A DNA stretch of 64,000 nucleotides from Gordonia westfalica (GTDB lineage Bacteria > Actinomycetota > Actinomycetes > Mycobacteriales > Mycobacteriaceae), in contig NZ_FNLM01000034.1 in assembly GCF_900105725.1 (NCBI RefSeq), forward strand, positions 2,356,001 through 2,420,000, in the 5' to 3' direction. The position numbers and the translations under genes were made by a program. Numbering within the stretch: the stretch's first letter is position 1; every line of letters begins with the position of its first letter. This document shows, piece after piece, positions 1 to 9,279 of this stretch. A model generated the notes under the pieces. It saw nothing but the letters and a program-made list of their open reading frames with translations. It was not told the origin of the DNA and did no database searches.

Positions 1-141
1 CCCGGCAACTACCCCCCTCCGGGCAACTACCCTCCCCCCGGCTCCCAGTACCCCGGTGAGCAGCAGTATCCGGGTGAGCAGTATCCGGGTGAGCAGTTCC
101 CCGGTGACGGCCCGGATGCCCCGGGACGCCACTCGCGCTGA
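1..141 (+). CDS. C-terminal end of a Pro/Gly/Tyr-rich protein (partial)
   Basis: Only the last 46 codons are in the window; the 5' part lies upstream. The visible residues are low complexity, with repeats of PGNYPPPG followed by QYPGEQ, and end in a short basic tail (GRHSR) before TGA. Such tails are common in actinobacterial envelope or secreted proteins, where they precede or follow a membrane domain. No catalytic domain is visible, so no function can be assigned. The reading frame is supported by strong periodicity and by the repeat units staying in phase. Confidence 0.6.
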   Translation, partial: PGNYPPPGNYPPPGSQYPGEQQYPGEQYPGEQFPGDGPDAPGRHSR

Positions 142-343
142 GTATTTCGATCACCACTTCGGCCCTCGCCTCACCGGCGGGGGCCGAAGTCGTTGCGGGC
201 CCTGTCCATTCCCAGGAGGCTGACAGCGCGCAGCATCCGTACCCCAAGGTTGCGCTCCTACTTTGGGATTCGTCGCACAGAGAGTGTGTGGCCCACCGGG
301 TCCGACGGCCCGGGCGGAGACATCGAGAAACAAGGATGGACGA

Positions 344-463
344 ATGCCCAACAAGCATCAGCCGAACCGTAAGCCGCAGACGGCCCCGAATCGGCAGCAG
401 CGCAAGCCGGCGCCGCGCCCCCAGGCCCGTCCCAAGAACTTCCCCTGGTTCTTCGGCAGCTGA
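344..463 (+). CDS. small basic Pro/Gln-rich protein, 39 aa
   Basis: A 39-residue protein rich in Lys, Arg, Pro and Gln that ends in the hydrophobic cluster FPWFFGS. The ATG at 344 was chosen because an AAGGA ribosome-binding site lies about 10 nt upstream; upstream in-frame ATGs would give a longer protein without a good site. A perfect 15-bp hairpin follows the stop codon within 20 nt, which supports a short independent transcription unit. I do not recognise the family. The composition suggests an RNA- or nucleic-acid-binding or ribosome-associated peptide, but this is only inference. Confidence 0.55.
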   Translation: MPNKHQPNRKPQTAPNRQQRKPAPRPQARPKNFPWFFGS

Positions 464-479
464 GCAGCTGATCCCCGGG

Positions 480-514
480 GCGAGCCCCTGCCGCTACGCG
501 CGGCAGGGGCTCGC
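480..514 (+). terminator. intrinsic terminator hairpin
   Basis: Perfect 15-bp stem (480-494 pairing with 500-514) with a 5-nt loop, just after the small basic protein gene. It has no long T tract, which is usual for GC-rich actinobacterial terminators. It may also serve the leftward ABC exporter gene ending at 610. Confidence 0.7.
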
Positions 515-609
515 GTCGTCTCCGGTTGTGCGACAGAATTCAGCCCGCCTCCTTCACTTCGCGTTGCTGAATACCGCAGTCTCCTCTTCACGCATCTGCG
601 GCGCGCAAG

Positions 610-2372
610 TCACCCGCGCACGGCTCCTCGCAGAGTGTCGAGGGACTCGAAACGCCCGTGCCGCAACTCGATCCGCCGTTCGGCGATGGCCAGCACACGC
701 GGGTCGTGCGTGATGAGCAGCGTCGTCCGCGTCGATGCCAGCCGCGTGAGCGGTTCGAGCACCTCGTCGACGGTCTCGGCATCGAGTCCGGTGGTCGGCT
801 CGTCGAGGATCAGCAGCGGCGTATTCCGCAAGAACGCTCGGGCCAACGCTATTCGTTGTTGCTGTCCACCGGAGAGGTTGTCCCCGCGTTCGACCACCTC
901 GGCGTCGAAGCCACCGGGGAGTCGCCGGATGAACGGCGTCGCGCCGGCCAGGTCGGCGGCCGTGACGATCTGCTCGCGGGTGACGTCCGCCTGTCCGAAC
1001 GCGATGTTCTCGGCGATCGTGCCGCTCATCAGTGCCGGCCGCTGCTGGAGCACCGACATGTGTGCGCGCAGGGTCGGGGTGTCCATGGTCCGGATGTCGT
1101 TGCCGTTCAGGAGTATCGCGCCCGCGTCGGGGTCGTAGAACCGCAGCAGCAGGTACGTCAGCGTGCTCTTGCCGGCGCCGCTGGGTCCGGTGATGGCGAC
1201 GAGATCGCCGGCGTCGATGTCCAGCTGCACGTCGTCGAGCACCGTCGAATCCGTCTGCGGGTAGGCGAACGAGACACCGTCCAGGGTCAGGCTCACCGCC
1301 GACGCCACCGGGCCCGGCGGCACATCATCTCCGTCGAGCGTCTCGGCCACGCCGACCGGCGCATCCAGCACCTGTGCGACGCGTTCGGCGCTCGCGGTCG
1401 CCGCAGTGACGTCGACGACAAGTCCCCCAGCGTCTGGATCTGCGGGTACAGGTAGCCGAGATAGCCGGTCAGCGCGATGAGGGTGCCCAGTTCCGCTGTG
1501 CCGGCTGATATCTGCCAGGCTCCGAGGACGATCACCGCGATCATGCACAGCACCTCGACGACGGTGACGGCCTCGGAGAAGGCGGCGTCGGCACGGATCT
1601 CCGACATCCGGGCATCGCGCCATCGTCGACTCTGCCGCCCCACCCTGCGCCGGTCTCGATCGAGCTGACCGGCGGCCTGGATGGCGGGCGCATTGGCGAC
1701 GCCCTCGGCGACCAGGGAACTGATCCGGCCGGCCGACGATCGTTCCCGGCGCGACGCACGCTTGACGATGACGCCGAAACGGCGGGCGATCAGCCACAGC
1801 AGGGGTGCGAGGATCGCGGCAGCCAGGGCGAGCTGCCACTGGGTCACGAAAGCCGCGACGGCATAGACGATCAGGCTCACGACGGCGACGGCGGCGGTGA
1901 CGACCCCGGAGGACAGCAGACTGTCGACCGCTTCCACGTCGGAGGTGTTGCGGGACACGAGATCTCCCGTGCCGAATCGATGTCGCGCATGCGGTGCGAG
2001 CCGTTGCGTGTGCACGTACAACCGGTCGCGCAGCCGGAGAAGGAGTTTCTCGGTGACCCCGCCGGTCAGCACCGCTCCCGCGTACGAGGCCGCCGCACCG
2101 ATGAGGGACGCGGCGATCCACACCAGCAGCGGATCGAGCAGAGCCGACAGATCGCCGGTGATGAGGACGTCGTCGACGATGTGGGCGAACACGGCGACGG
2201 TGACGACCGTGGTCGCGACGTGGACCAGATAGCAGAGGATCGCGGCGACGAGTCGCCACCTCAAGCCGGTGAGCAGCGGGCGGAAACGACGAATGGCCAT
2301 CCGGAGAGACAGTGCGGTGGGATGCCCGGGGACCTGCCCGTCCGCGGTCGTTTCGTCCACTTCGTGCATCAT
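610..2372 (-). pseudogene. ABC exporter half-transporter (membrane domain plus ATPase), frameshifted
   Basis: Encodes a type-I ABC exporter half-molecule in two frames. The membrane domain (about residues 1-315, six hydrophobic segments) reads from 2372 to about 1428. The ATPase domain continues in the neighbouring frame to 610, with Walker A GPSGAGKS, signature LSGGQQQR, Walker B LLILDEPT and H-loop LLITHD all intact. Inserting one G in the G5 run (minus strand) at 1424-1428 rejoins the frames and gives 587 residues, the normal length for the family. The start at 2372 follows a GGGAGAG site; upstream ATGs lack one. The substrate cannot be predicted. Either the gene has recently decayed or a base was missed in a homopolymer; the intact motifs favour the second or a very recent event. 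Confidence 0.85.
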
Positions 2373-2515
2373 CTGCCACTCTCCCAGCGACGGCATCCGC
2401 ACCGCCGACGCCGAGGCTAGCGCGCGAACCTGGGGAAACCCTTGTCCGACAGCCGATCACAGGAGCCTCACAGAACATCGGCAGGCGCCGGACAGCCGTC
2501 TCCCACCGAAACAAA

Positions 2516-2558
2516 CACCGCGGGGTGGGAATCCTGGTCGGATTCCCACCCCGCGGTG
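2516..2558 (-). terminator. terminator downstream of the porin gene
   Basis: Perfect 19-bp inverted repeat (2516-2534 and 2540-2558) with a 5-nt loop, 25 nt after the stop codon of the leftward porin gene. It separates the porin unit from the ABC exporter gene. Confidence 0.8.
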
Positions 2559-2583
2559 GTGATGCTGAGTGTCAGCCAGACGA

Positions 2584-3243
2584 TCAGCCGATGCTGAACG
2601 GCTTGCCGTACAGGGTGATGACACCCTTCACGGCGTCGGTGCTGACGGTCACCTTGATCTTGGCCTTCGCCGAGGCGTAGCCCGCGCAGCCGTCCATGCC
2701 GAACTTCTCCTGGCTGTAGACGACGCCGCCGGACTTGCCCTTGAACGAGTACGAGTTGACCTTGTAGTCGCTGTACGCGGTGTCAGTGCCCGAGGTGGTC
2801 TCGATGATCGGGAAGTAGCTGGCCTGGCCCGGTCCGAGGGTGAAGCCTGCGCCAACCTCCGCGGAGCTCAGCGCGCCGCCCGACGAATCTGCGGTGACGC
2901 CGGCGCCGCCCTCGGCGCTGGCGCCGAAGTTGACCTGGCAGCCGACGAGGTAGCCCGCGTTGACCGAGCCGCCCTCGGCCTTGCCGCCGACGGTGACCTT
3001 GATCTTGCCCGAGACCCACACCTCACGGCTGGTCTGGACGTTGGTGACGGCGCGCTGGACGTTGACGAACTCGTCGAAGAGCTGGACGGTGACGGGGGTG
3101 CCGTCGACCAGGGTCCGGGTGACGGTGCCGCCCGGCAGCGGACCTGCGGTGGCGCCACCAGCAGCCAAGCTGGTCAGCCCCATCGCGACGGCGCCGGTGA
3201 GACCGGCAGCCGCAACCACGCGACGCGTGATGTTCTTCTTCAT
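2584..3243 (-). CDS. MspA family porin, copy 1
   Basis: A 219-residue secreted protein with a Sec signal peptide (basic MKKNITRR start, hydrophobic core, AxA-type cleavage near residue 33). The mature part is rich in beta-strand patterns and has the MspA-type features GYLVGCQV and a C-terminal Cys-Ala-Gly-Tyr region. MspA proteins are octameric goblet porins in the mycolic-acid outer membrane, carrying small hydrophilic solutes. The ATG is preceded by AAGGGG. It lies 71 bp downstream of a second porin in the same direction, so the pair probably arose by duplication and then diverged strongly. A 19-bp terminator hairpin follows. Confidence 0.9.
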   Translation of the reverse strand: MKKNITRRVVAAAGLTGAVAMGLTSLAAGGATAGPLPGGTVTRTLVDGTPVTVQLFDEFVNVQRAVTNVQTSREVWVSGKIKVTVGGKAEGGSVNAGYLVGCQVNFGASAEGGAGVTADSSGGALSSAEVGAGFTLGPGQASYFPIIETTSGTDTAYSDYKVNSYSFKGKSGGVVYSQEKFGMDGCAGYASAKAKIKVTVSTDAVKGVITLYGKPFSIG

Positions 3244-3276
3244 GATTCCCCTTCGTGGAATATCAATCTGCTCAGG

Positions 3277-3307
3277 GCAGATAAGTCAGGAAGTGCTAGT
3301 TATCTGC
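3277..3307 (-). other. short hairpin between the two porin genes
   Basis: Arms GCAGATAA and TTATCTGC (8 bp, 15-nt loop) lie between the porin stop at 3315 and the next porin start at 3243. It could be a weak terminator or an attenuator or processing site within a bicistronic message. Sequence alone cannot decide. Confidence 0.35.
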
Positions 3308-3314
3308 GCCAGAG

Positions 3315-3962
3315 TCAGTTGAGGCTGAAGGGCTGGCCGTACAGGGTGGACTGGATGAGGGAGCCTTCGCCGCTGACCTTGCCGTCGTCGGTGCTGTAGC
3401 CCTTGGCTCCGATCACCTTGGTGATGGTGCGAGCCGAGGCGAAGCCACCGCACTGCTGGACGGAGACCTCGAACTGCGACAGCTGGATCGCGGCCTGACC
3501 GTTGTCGGCGAGATCCTTGTCGGTGATGTCGACGAGTGCGACCTGTCCCGGGGACAGCGGAATGCTGACGGCACCGGTGGCGTTCGCGAGGCCGCCGAGG
3601 ATGTCGATGCCGGCACCGAATCCGCCCGACAGACCGGTGATGTCGACCTGGCAGCCGACGAGCAGCTTGACGGCGAGGTTGCCGGAGACACCCTTGCTGG
3701 CCTTGGCCTGGTACACACCGGAAACGACAGCGGAGCGGCCCGCACCGTTGTTGGCGACCGACGGGGCCGGGAGTGCGAACTCACCGGTGCGCCACGTCTG
3801 GATGGACTCACCTTCGATGCCCGAGGCCTTCTTGTATCCGTTGGCCAGCTTTCCTGCTGCCGCATCACCGGCGCCCATGCCGGCCAGGCCCACGACCGCG
3901 GCCGAGGCGATCGCGACGGCGCCCGCGGCGCGGCGCAGCCCAAGCTTGCTGAACTTGCTCAT
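3315..3962 (-). CDS. MspA family porin, copy 2
   Basis: A 215-residue secreted protein starting MSKFSKLGLRR, with a hydrophobic signal segment and cleavage near residue 35. It shares with its neighbour the porin signature LLVGCQVDITG, a second cysteine in QQCGGFASAR and the C-terminal GQPFSLN (LYGKPFSIG in the other copy). The start at 3962 was chosen over an upstream ATG because GAGGGA lies 7-8 nt before it and the signal peptide begins there. The upstream region is unusually AT-rich for this genome, as expected of a strong promoter. Predicted role: outer-membrane pore for small hydrophilic solutes. Confidence 0.9.
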   Translation of the reverse strand: MSKFSKLGLRRAAGAVAIASAAVVGLAGMGAGDAAAGKLANGYKKASGIEGESIQTWRTGEFALPAPSVANNGAGRSAVVSGVYQAKASKGVSGNLAVKLLVGCQVDITGLSGGFGAGIDILGGLANATGAVSIPLSPGQVALVDITDKDLADNGQAAIQLSQFEVSVQQCGGFASARTITKVIGAKGYSTDDGKVSGEGSLIQSTLYGQPFSLN

Positions 3963-4354
3963 TCGTTCCCTCTCACAGGATTCGGCTGTTACCCCGCGGA
4001 ATGCATTCACATCCGCAAGTCATGACCCTCGACGTCGATGGGCTTCCACACAGTAACCGCTAAGCAAGCTCTTACGCATGTCTTAGCGGGCGTTAAGAAT
4101 CCATCGAATTCCTGGTCACTGCTGCGTTGTCACTCGCGACAGATCGCAGGACTTCCCTCAGCCCCCGACTCTGGGGCGCCGAGCGTTGTCGTGGCGAACG
4201 TTATCGGAGGGGTCTCAGAACGGGCAACAGCTGGACTCAGCCGTGTCACGAACCGGATACGCACCATCACAAATATCGAATACGTGATCTATCGACGGAC
4301 GAAAGTTAACGGTAGATAAACGCGCTGATGCGGCTATGTACAGGAAGTCGCATT
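3963..4354. promoter_or_regulatory. AT-rich upstream region of the porin genes
   Basis: About 390 bp without a convincing gene. The stretch from about 4040 to 4350 is clearly less GC-rich than the rest of the window, with runs such as AAGTTAACGG and ACAAATATCG and short inverted motifs (CTTA...TTAAG near 4080-4098). It most likely holds the promoter and long 5' leader of the porin unit. No individual -10/-35 pair can be assigned with confidence. Confidence 0.45.
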
Positions 4355-4558
4355 TCACTCGTAATGCGGCGGTCGTTGGGCTTCGAACCAATCCTGAGAG
4401 AGGCCTTTGTGATCTTCGCCACACTCATCTCGGGTGATCTCCGGGAGGTCGTCGCCGAAGACCGAATCGAGCTTCGCCCGCCGGGCAGCACGATGAGCAG
4501 CAGCATCATCACTGCTGCTCATCGGTTGTTTTTCCGGGTTGCCGCGGTCGCCAGTCAT
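4355..4558 (-). CDS. small conserved actinobacterial protein, 67 aa
   Basis: A 67-residue charged protein. The N-terminal third is rich in Ser/Asp/Ala, and the C-terminal half reads VFGDDLPEITRDECGED followed by a Trp and the end PPHYE. A VFGD..LP..T.DE core with a C-terminal W...RPPHH/Y end is, from memory, typical of a small uncharacterised actinobacterial family. No membrane segment or signal peptide is visible. Its function is unknown. It is transcribed in the same direction as moaB2, 98 bp further downstream. Confidence 0.65.
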   Translation of the reverse strand: MTGDRGNPEKQPMSSSDDAAAHRAARRAKLDSVFGDDLPEITRDECGEDHKGLSQDWFEAQRPPHYE

Positions 4559-4656
4559 CGGCGGGGTCGCCCCATTTCCAGTCGGTCGATCGTCCCTGTC
4601 GGAGCCCGATTCTTAGCGTTGCTCAACATTACCGCGACGAGTAGCCGAGACCACAA

Positions 4657-5325
4657 TCAGAATTCACTGATGGACTCGATCACATATTTGGCGAGCGGGG
4701 CGGCGGTCGCCATGCCGTCCCGAATCGCGGCGCGGGAATTGGCGAGATTGACGACCAGCGTCTGACCCGAGATTCCGGCCAGCCCGCGCGAAAGTCCGCC
4801 ATCCGTCGCGCCGGCGGCGAGGCCCGAACTGCGGACCGCCTCCTCGATGCCGCGGAGCCGGCGGTCCAGCAGAGGCTCGGTGGCCTCCGGCGTGACGTCG
4901 CGGGCCCCCACGCCCACACCGCCGACCGACACCACCAGGTCGACGCCGCCGATCACCGCGGTGTTCAGCGCATTGCGGATCTCCACCTCGTCGCCTGAGA
5001 CGACAACAGCGGCATCGACGTGGAACCCCGCCTCGGCGAGCAGTTCGCTGACGAGAGGCCCGAGCAGACGCTGGTCCTCGCCGTGCGCGGCCTCGTCGTC
5101 GACGACGACGACGAGAGCCCGGCCGATCTCCTCGCCCGGCGGGCGATGCGCGGCCTGCTCGTGACGCGCGACGAACTCCCGCGCCGCGGCGTCGGCGGCC
5201 ACCACGTCGGCCGGATCGACCTGACCCGGATCACCCGCGAGACGGACGTCCAGGGACTGTCCCTCCTCGACGGTGTCGCCGGAGATGGCGGTGTTTCCGG
5301 GAACGGGGGATCCGGCGTCGGACAT
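4657..5325 (-). CDS. moaB2: MoaB/MogA-like molybdopterin cofactor protein
   Basis: 222 residues. The core from about residue 68 is a MogA/MoaB fold: ALVVVVDDE, then the SVGGVGVGARDVTPEATEP loop matching the molybdopterin-binding GGTG...RDVTPEA motif of the family. The first Gly-Gly-Thr-Gly is replaced by Gly-Gly-Val-Gly. A non-conserved N-terminal extension of about 65 acidic residues precedes it. MoaB/Mog proteins adenylylate molybdopterin before molybdenum insertion. Its position directly after mprA-mprB-pepD matches mycobacteria, where the gene is called moaB2. The cofactor could be used by the nitrate reductase encoded nearby, although the operon context points to stress regulation. Confidence 0.85.
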   Translation of the reverse strand: MSDAGSPVPGNTAISGDTVEEGQSLDVRLAGDPGQVDPADVVAADAAAREFVARHEQAAHRPPGEEIGRALVVVVDDEAAHGEDQRLLGPLVSELLAEAGFHVDAAVVVSGDEVEIRNALNTAVIGGVDLVVSVGGVGVGARDVTPEATEPLLDRRLRGIEEAVRSSGLAAGATDGGLSRGLAGISGQTLVVNLANSRAAIRDGMATAAPLAKYVIESISEF

Positions 5326-5422
5326 GGCAGGCCCTTTCTCTCTCTTCTTCGGCCGTCCGATGGACGGCCTCGTCGCTATGCAGTTGTGCGCGAACGCGTG
5401 TCGCGGGCGGTTGCGCCGCGTG

Positions 5423-6868
5423 TCACTTCAGCTCGAGCGTGCCCAGCTTGACCTGCGCGGTCTTGCTGTTCCCGCCGGCGGTGTAGGTCACGGTCACCGT
5501 GTCCCCGGGCGCATGCGACCGGATGGCCGCAACCAGCGCGTCCCCCGACGAGATCGGACGGTCGTCGACCTTCGTGATGACCGCGTCCTTGGGGATTCCA
5601 GCAGCCGCGGCCGGTCCGCCCGCGGTCACATCGGTGACGACCGCGCCGGGTACGTCCGAGTCACCACTCGGGCGCACGGACACACCGATGTTGGCGTGGC
5701 TGGCCTTGCCCGTGGACTCGAGCTGCTTGGCCACGCGGATCGCCTGATCGATGGGGATCGCGAACCCGAGTCCGATGCTGCCACCGGCCTGTTCCTCGCC
5801 TCCACCGAGGGTGGCGATGGCGGTGTTGATACCGATCAGCGCTCCCCTCGCGTTGACCAGCGCACCGCCCGAGTTGCCGGGATTGATCGCGGCGTCGGTC
5901 TGGATGGCGTCGATCACCGACGTGGTGTTGGTGCCCGGATCGCGCGAGGTCAGGACCGGCCGGTTGAGGGCGCTGATGATGCCCGTGGTCACCGTTCCGG
6001 CCAGACCCAGCGGCGAACCGACCGCGATCACGTCCTGCCCGACCGCCAGGTTGTTCGAGTTGCCGACAGTGATCGGGGTCAGGTCATTCCGGTCGACCTT
6101 GATGACCGCGATGTCGGAGATCGGATCGGCACCCAGCACCCGCGCCTGCGAGCGCGAACCGTCGGAGAAGTTGACCGCGACCTTGGCCGCGGTTGCGTTG
6201 CCGCCCGCGCTCACGACGTGGTTGTTGGTCATGATGACGCCGTCCTCGCTCAGGACGACACCCGAGCCCGATCCCAGCGCGCCGCCCGAGGCGACCTCGA
6301 TGGAGACAACCGACGGGAGCACCCGGGCCGCCACCTCCTGGACCGAGCCGGCCGGGGCCTCGACGGGTGTGGTGTTCCCGTTCGCCTTGGGGTCGCCGCC
6401 GAGCGGGCCGGTGCTCGTGCTGCTCGACGACCCGTCGGAGCCGTCGGCCAGCGTGTAGCCGATCGCACCACCGGCACCGCCGGCGACGAGAGCGACCACC
6501 AGCGCACCGGCGCCGAGCGCGGCCAGGCGGCCGCCGCCCTTCTTCTTCGGGGGCTGCGCACCGGGCTGCGATCCGTACGCCGCCGGCCCCGGCTGGGAGT
6601 AGGCACCACCCGCGGCGGGCCCGCCGTACGGGGCCTGCGGAGGAAAGGGACTGGTTCCCGGGGTGCCGTACACCGACGTCGGCGCGTTGTTGCCGCCGAA
6701 ACCGTGCTGGCCGCCCTGCGCGGGGAACGCTCCCGAGGCCGGCCCCGCCCCCGGGCCGGACGGTGTGGAGGGAGCGCCGCCCCCGCTCCGGTGCCCCGCC
6801 TCGTGCTGGCCATGCTGGCCGTGCTGGCCACCCCCGAACGGACCGCCTTGCGAACCGCCAGTCGTCAT
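5423..6868 (-). CDS. pepD: HtrA-like serine protease PepD
   Basis: 481 residues. A Gly/Pro/Gln-rich cytoplasmic N-terminus (1-105) is followed by one transmembrane segment (about 111-135), a trypsin-like protease domain and a C-terminal PDZ domain (about 385-475). The catalytic triad is visible as TNNHVV (His about 213), SDIAVIKV (Asp about 250) and GNSGGA (Ser about 332). Family role: periplasmic protease and chaperone that degrades misfolded envelope proteins. The ATG at 6868 has GAGGAAGAG upstream; longer readings start in unlikely sequence. It lies 171 bp after mprB, enough for its own promoter. In mycobacteria pepD is controlled by MprA and SigE; the same regulation is inferred here. Confidence 0.93.
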   Translation of the reverse strand: MTTGGSQGGPFGGGQHGQHGQHEAGHRSGGGAPSTPSGPGAGPASGAFPAQGGQHGFGGNNAPTSVYGTPGTSPFPPQAPYGGPAAGGAYSQPGPAAYGSQPGAQPPKKKGGGRLAALGAGALVVALVAGGAGGAIGYTLADGSDGSSSSTSTGPLGGDPKANGNTTPVEAPAGSVQEVAARVLPSVVSIEVASGGALGSGSGVVLSEDGVIMTNNHVVSAGGNATAAKVAVNFSDGSRSQARVLGADPISDIAVIKVDRNDLTPITVGNSNNLAVGQDVIAVGSPLGLAGTVTTGIISALNRPVLTSRDPGTNTTSVIDAIQTDAAINPGNSGGALVNARGALIGINTAIATLGGGEEQAGGSIGLGFAIPIDQAIRVAKQLESTGKASHANIGVSVRPSGDSDVPGAVVTDVTAGGPAAAAGIPKDAVITKVDDRPISSGDALVAAIRSHAPGDTVTVTYTAGGNSKTAQVKLGTLELK

Positions 6869-7039
6869 CTTCGTCTCTTCCTCGTCGTATGACCGGCACA
6901 CTGCCGGCGCGCTTGCTCTTCGGCCAGCGTCTTTGGTCAACCCTAGGTGATCGATGACCAGGTCACACCGGGTAACCACACAGCTGTCGATCAGGTGTAC
7001 AGCTGCCCTCGTGACCCGCCGATGCGCGACGCTTCACCC

Positions 7040-8470
7040 TTATTGACGAATCACCTGCGGAGATGGTTCCGCGGGAGTTGCCCGGCCCGGCAAAGTCATC
7101 CGGATGAGCGCACCGCCGTCGGGCGAGGTGTCGGCCGTGACGGTGCCGCCGTGGCGTTCGACCACCTGCCGCACGATCGCCAGGCCCAGACCGGAACCCG
7201 GCATCGACCTCGACTGTGTCGAACGATAGAAGCGTTCGAACACCAGGCCCCGGTCCTCCTCGGGGATTCCCGGACCGGCATCGGCGACGGTGAGCTGCGC
7301 GGTGGACATCCCGGTCTGTGTCAGCGCGACGACCACCGACGTCCCCGGCGGACTCCATTTCGCCGCGTTGTCCAGCACATTCAGCACCGCACGGGACAGT
7401 CCGTGCTGTTCGCCGAAGACGTACCAGGGCGCCACCTCGAGCACGAATTCGACGTCGTTGCGGCGTCGTCGGACCCGTTCGAGAGCCTGCTCGACGATCT
7501 CCGCGAGATCGACCTCCTCGTACACCACCTCGGGCGCGTCCTCACGCGCGAGGTCGACGAGATCGCCCACCAGCGTGGACAATTCCTCGATCTGCGCGAT
7601 GAGGTCGGCGCGCAGGTCGGCCATGTCCTGCTCGGGAACGGCCCGTGCGCCCGGCCGGCTCGCCGCGATCAGCAGTTCGAGGTTGGTGCGCAACGAGGTC
7701 AACGGGGTTCGGAGCTCGTGTCCGGCGTCGGCGACGAGACGTGCCTGGCGGTCCCGGGATTCGGCGAGCGCCCGGAGCATCGCGTTGAAACTCGCGGTGA
7801 GCTTGGCCAATTCGTCGTTGCCCGTCACCGGGATGGGTGTCAGGTCATTCGTTCGCGCGACCCGCTCGACTGCCCGGTTGAGCCGCGCCACCGGTCTCAG
7901 ACCGGCACGTCCGACGGTCGTACCGGCGAGAGCCGCCAAAGCCACTCCGCCACAACCGACCACGAGCAGCACCCAGGCCAGGCGTTTGAGTACGCGGTCG
8001 GTCTGGATGAGGCTCTGCGCCAGGACGAGGGTGTTGCCGTCGTCGAGTTTGCGTGTCAGGACGCGCTGATTGTGCGTGGTGCGCAGACTCTGAGGATTGG
8101 TCCCGGGAACCGACGGTGACCGCACGATCGCGCGTTCGGGTTCGTCGAAGGGGACCTGCCCGATGAGGTACGTCTGACCGCTCGGCGTCACCAGGGCGAC
8201 CGAGATGTTGGTGGAGAACACGGTTCCCGCGACCAGTTGCTCGGGCTGGTTGCGGAGGACGCCGGCGCGGGCGAGGGCGGCCATGCCGTCGGCGCGGCTC
8301 TCGAGCTGCTGGTCGACCTCGTTGTACATCGCCCGGTACACCACGAAGTAAGCGGCCGCGGCCATCAGACTGACCGACACCAGCACGACGGTCGCCGACA
8401 GGATCGTGACACGCGAACGAAGCGACACCGCCCGCGTCAGCGGCATCGGCGCGCGCATCTCCTTCGACAC
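7040..8470 (-). CDS. mprB: sensor histidine kinase MprB
   Basis: 476 residues. Two transmembrane helices (about 20-42 and 165-187) flank an extracytoplasmic sensor loop of about 120 residues, then come a HAMP linker, the dimerisation domain with the phosphoacceptor in GHELRTPLTSL (His about 247), and an ATPase domain with N box (LNVLDNAAKWSP), DAGPGIP and GSGLGLAIV. In mycobacteria the loop senses envelope stress and binds DnaK. The GTG at 8470 overlaps the mprA stop by one base (TAGTG), so the two are translationally coupled. An ATG 24 nt further in, with AAGGAG before it, is an alternative start. Confidence 0.93.
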   Translation of the reverse strand: MSKEMRAPMPLTRAVSLRSRVTILSATVVLVSVSLMAAAAYFVVYRAMYNEVDQQLESRADGMAALARAGVLRNQPEQLVAGTVFSTNISVALVTPSGQTYLIGQVPFDEPERAIVRSPSVPGTNPQSLRTTHNQRVLTRKLDDGNTLVLAQSLIQTDRVLKRLAWVLLVVGCGGVALAALAGTTVGRAGLRPVARLNRAVERVARTNDLTPIPVTGNDELAKLTASFNAMLRALAESRDRQARLVADAGHELRTPLTSLRTNLELLIAASRPGARAVPEQDMADLRADLIAQIEELSTLVGDLVDLAREDAPEVVYEEVDLAEIVEQALERVRRRRNDVEFVLEVAPWYVFGEQHGLSRAVLNVLDNAAKWSPPGTSVVVALTQTGMSTAQLTVADAGPGIPEEDRGLVFERFYRSTQSRSMPGSGLGLAIVRQVVERHGGTVTADTSPDGGALIRMTLPGRATPAEPSPQVIRQ

Positions 8471-9156
8471 TAGGGCGGGGTCTCCCGGAGCACGTATCCC
8501 ACACCGCGGACGGTGTGGATCAGTCGCGACTCACCGTCGGCCTCGGTCTTGCGGCGCAGGTAGCCGACGTAGACCTCGAGGGCGTTGCCCGACGTCGGGA
8601 AGTCGTATCCCCACACCTCTTCGAGGATGCGGCTACGGGACAGCACGCGCCGCGGGTTGGCCATCAGCATCTCGAGCAGGGCGAACTCGGTGCGCGTGAG
8701 GCTGATCGGCCGTTCACCGCGGGTGACGTCGCGCGTGACCGGGTCGAGCGAGAGGTCGGCGAAGACGAGCGTCTCCGAGTCCGCGTCGTCGTCGGGTGCG
8801 GCGCGCCGCAACAGCGCCCGCAGCCGGGCCAGCAATTCTTCGAGCGCGAACGGCTTGGGCAGGTAGTCGTCGGCTCCGGCGTCGAGCCCGGAGACCCGCT
8901 CGGACACCGAGTCCCGGGCCGTCAGCACCAGAATCGGCAGGTCGTCACCGGCGGAGCGGAGTCGGCGGCACACCTCGAGGCCGTCGAGCCGCGGCATCAT
9001 GACGTCGAGGATGACGACGTCCGGGCGATCGGCGAGGATCTTCTCGAGTGCCTCGATGCCGTCGCCCGCGGTCTCGACGCTGTATCCGTTGAAGGTGAGC
9101 GACCGTCGCAACGACTCCCGGACCGCCCGGTCGTCATCAACCACGAGGATGCGCAT
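8470..9156 (-). CDS. mprA: response regulator MprA (OmpR family)
   Basis: 228 residues. The receiver domain begins at MRILVVDDD, with the phosphorylated Asp at residue 51 (ILDVMMP), Thr in LVLTARD and Lys in LPKPF. A winged-helix OmpR/PhoB DNA-binding domain ends in [15 protein letters not shown]...RGVGYVLRE. It is the partner of MprB and regulates pepD and other envelope-stress genes in mycobacteria. The ATG at 9156 is chosen because the receiver domain starts exactly there. It is divergent from the nitrate reductase gene, with 195 bp between the two starts. Confidence 0.94.
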   Translation of the reverse strand: MRILVVDDDRAVRESLRRSLTFNGYSVETAGDGIEALEKILADRPDVVILDVMMPRLDGLEVCRRLRSAGDDLPILVLTARDSVSERVSGLDAGADDYLPKPFALEELLARLRALLRRAAPDDDADSETLVFADLSLDPVTRDVTRGERPISLTRTEFALLEMLMANPRRVLSRSRILEEVWGYDFPTSGNALEVYVGYLRRKTEADGESRLIHTVRGVGYVLRETPP

Positions 9157-9279
9157 GGCATACAGTCTTATCCACCTCGGCTGAGATCCGCCTGAGCAAC
9201 GCCGCAACCGGCGCCATCCGGTCTCGGAATTGCGCGCCACCTGCGGTTTCCTCGACCTTCACACCCCTGGTCATCGACT

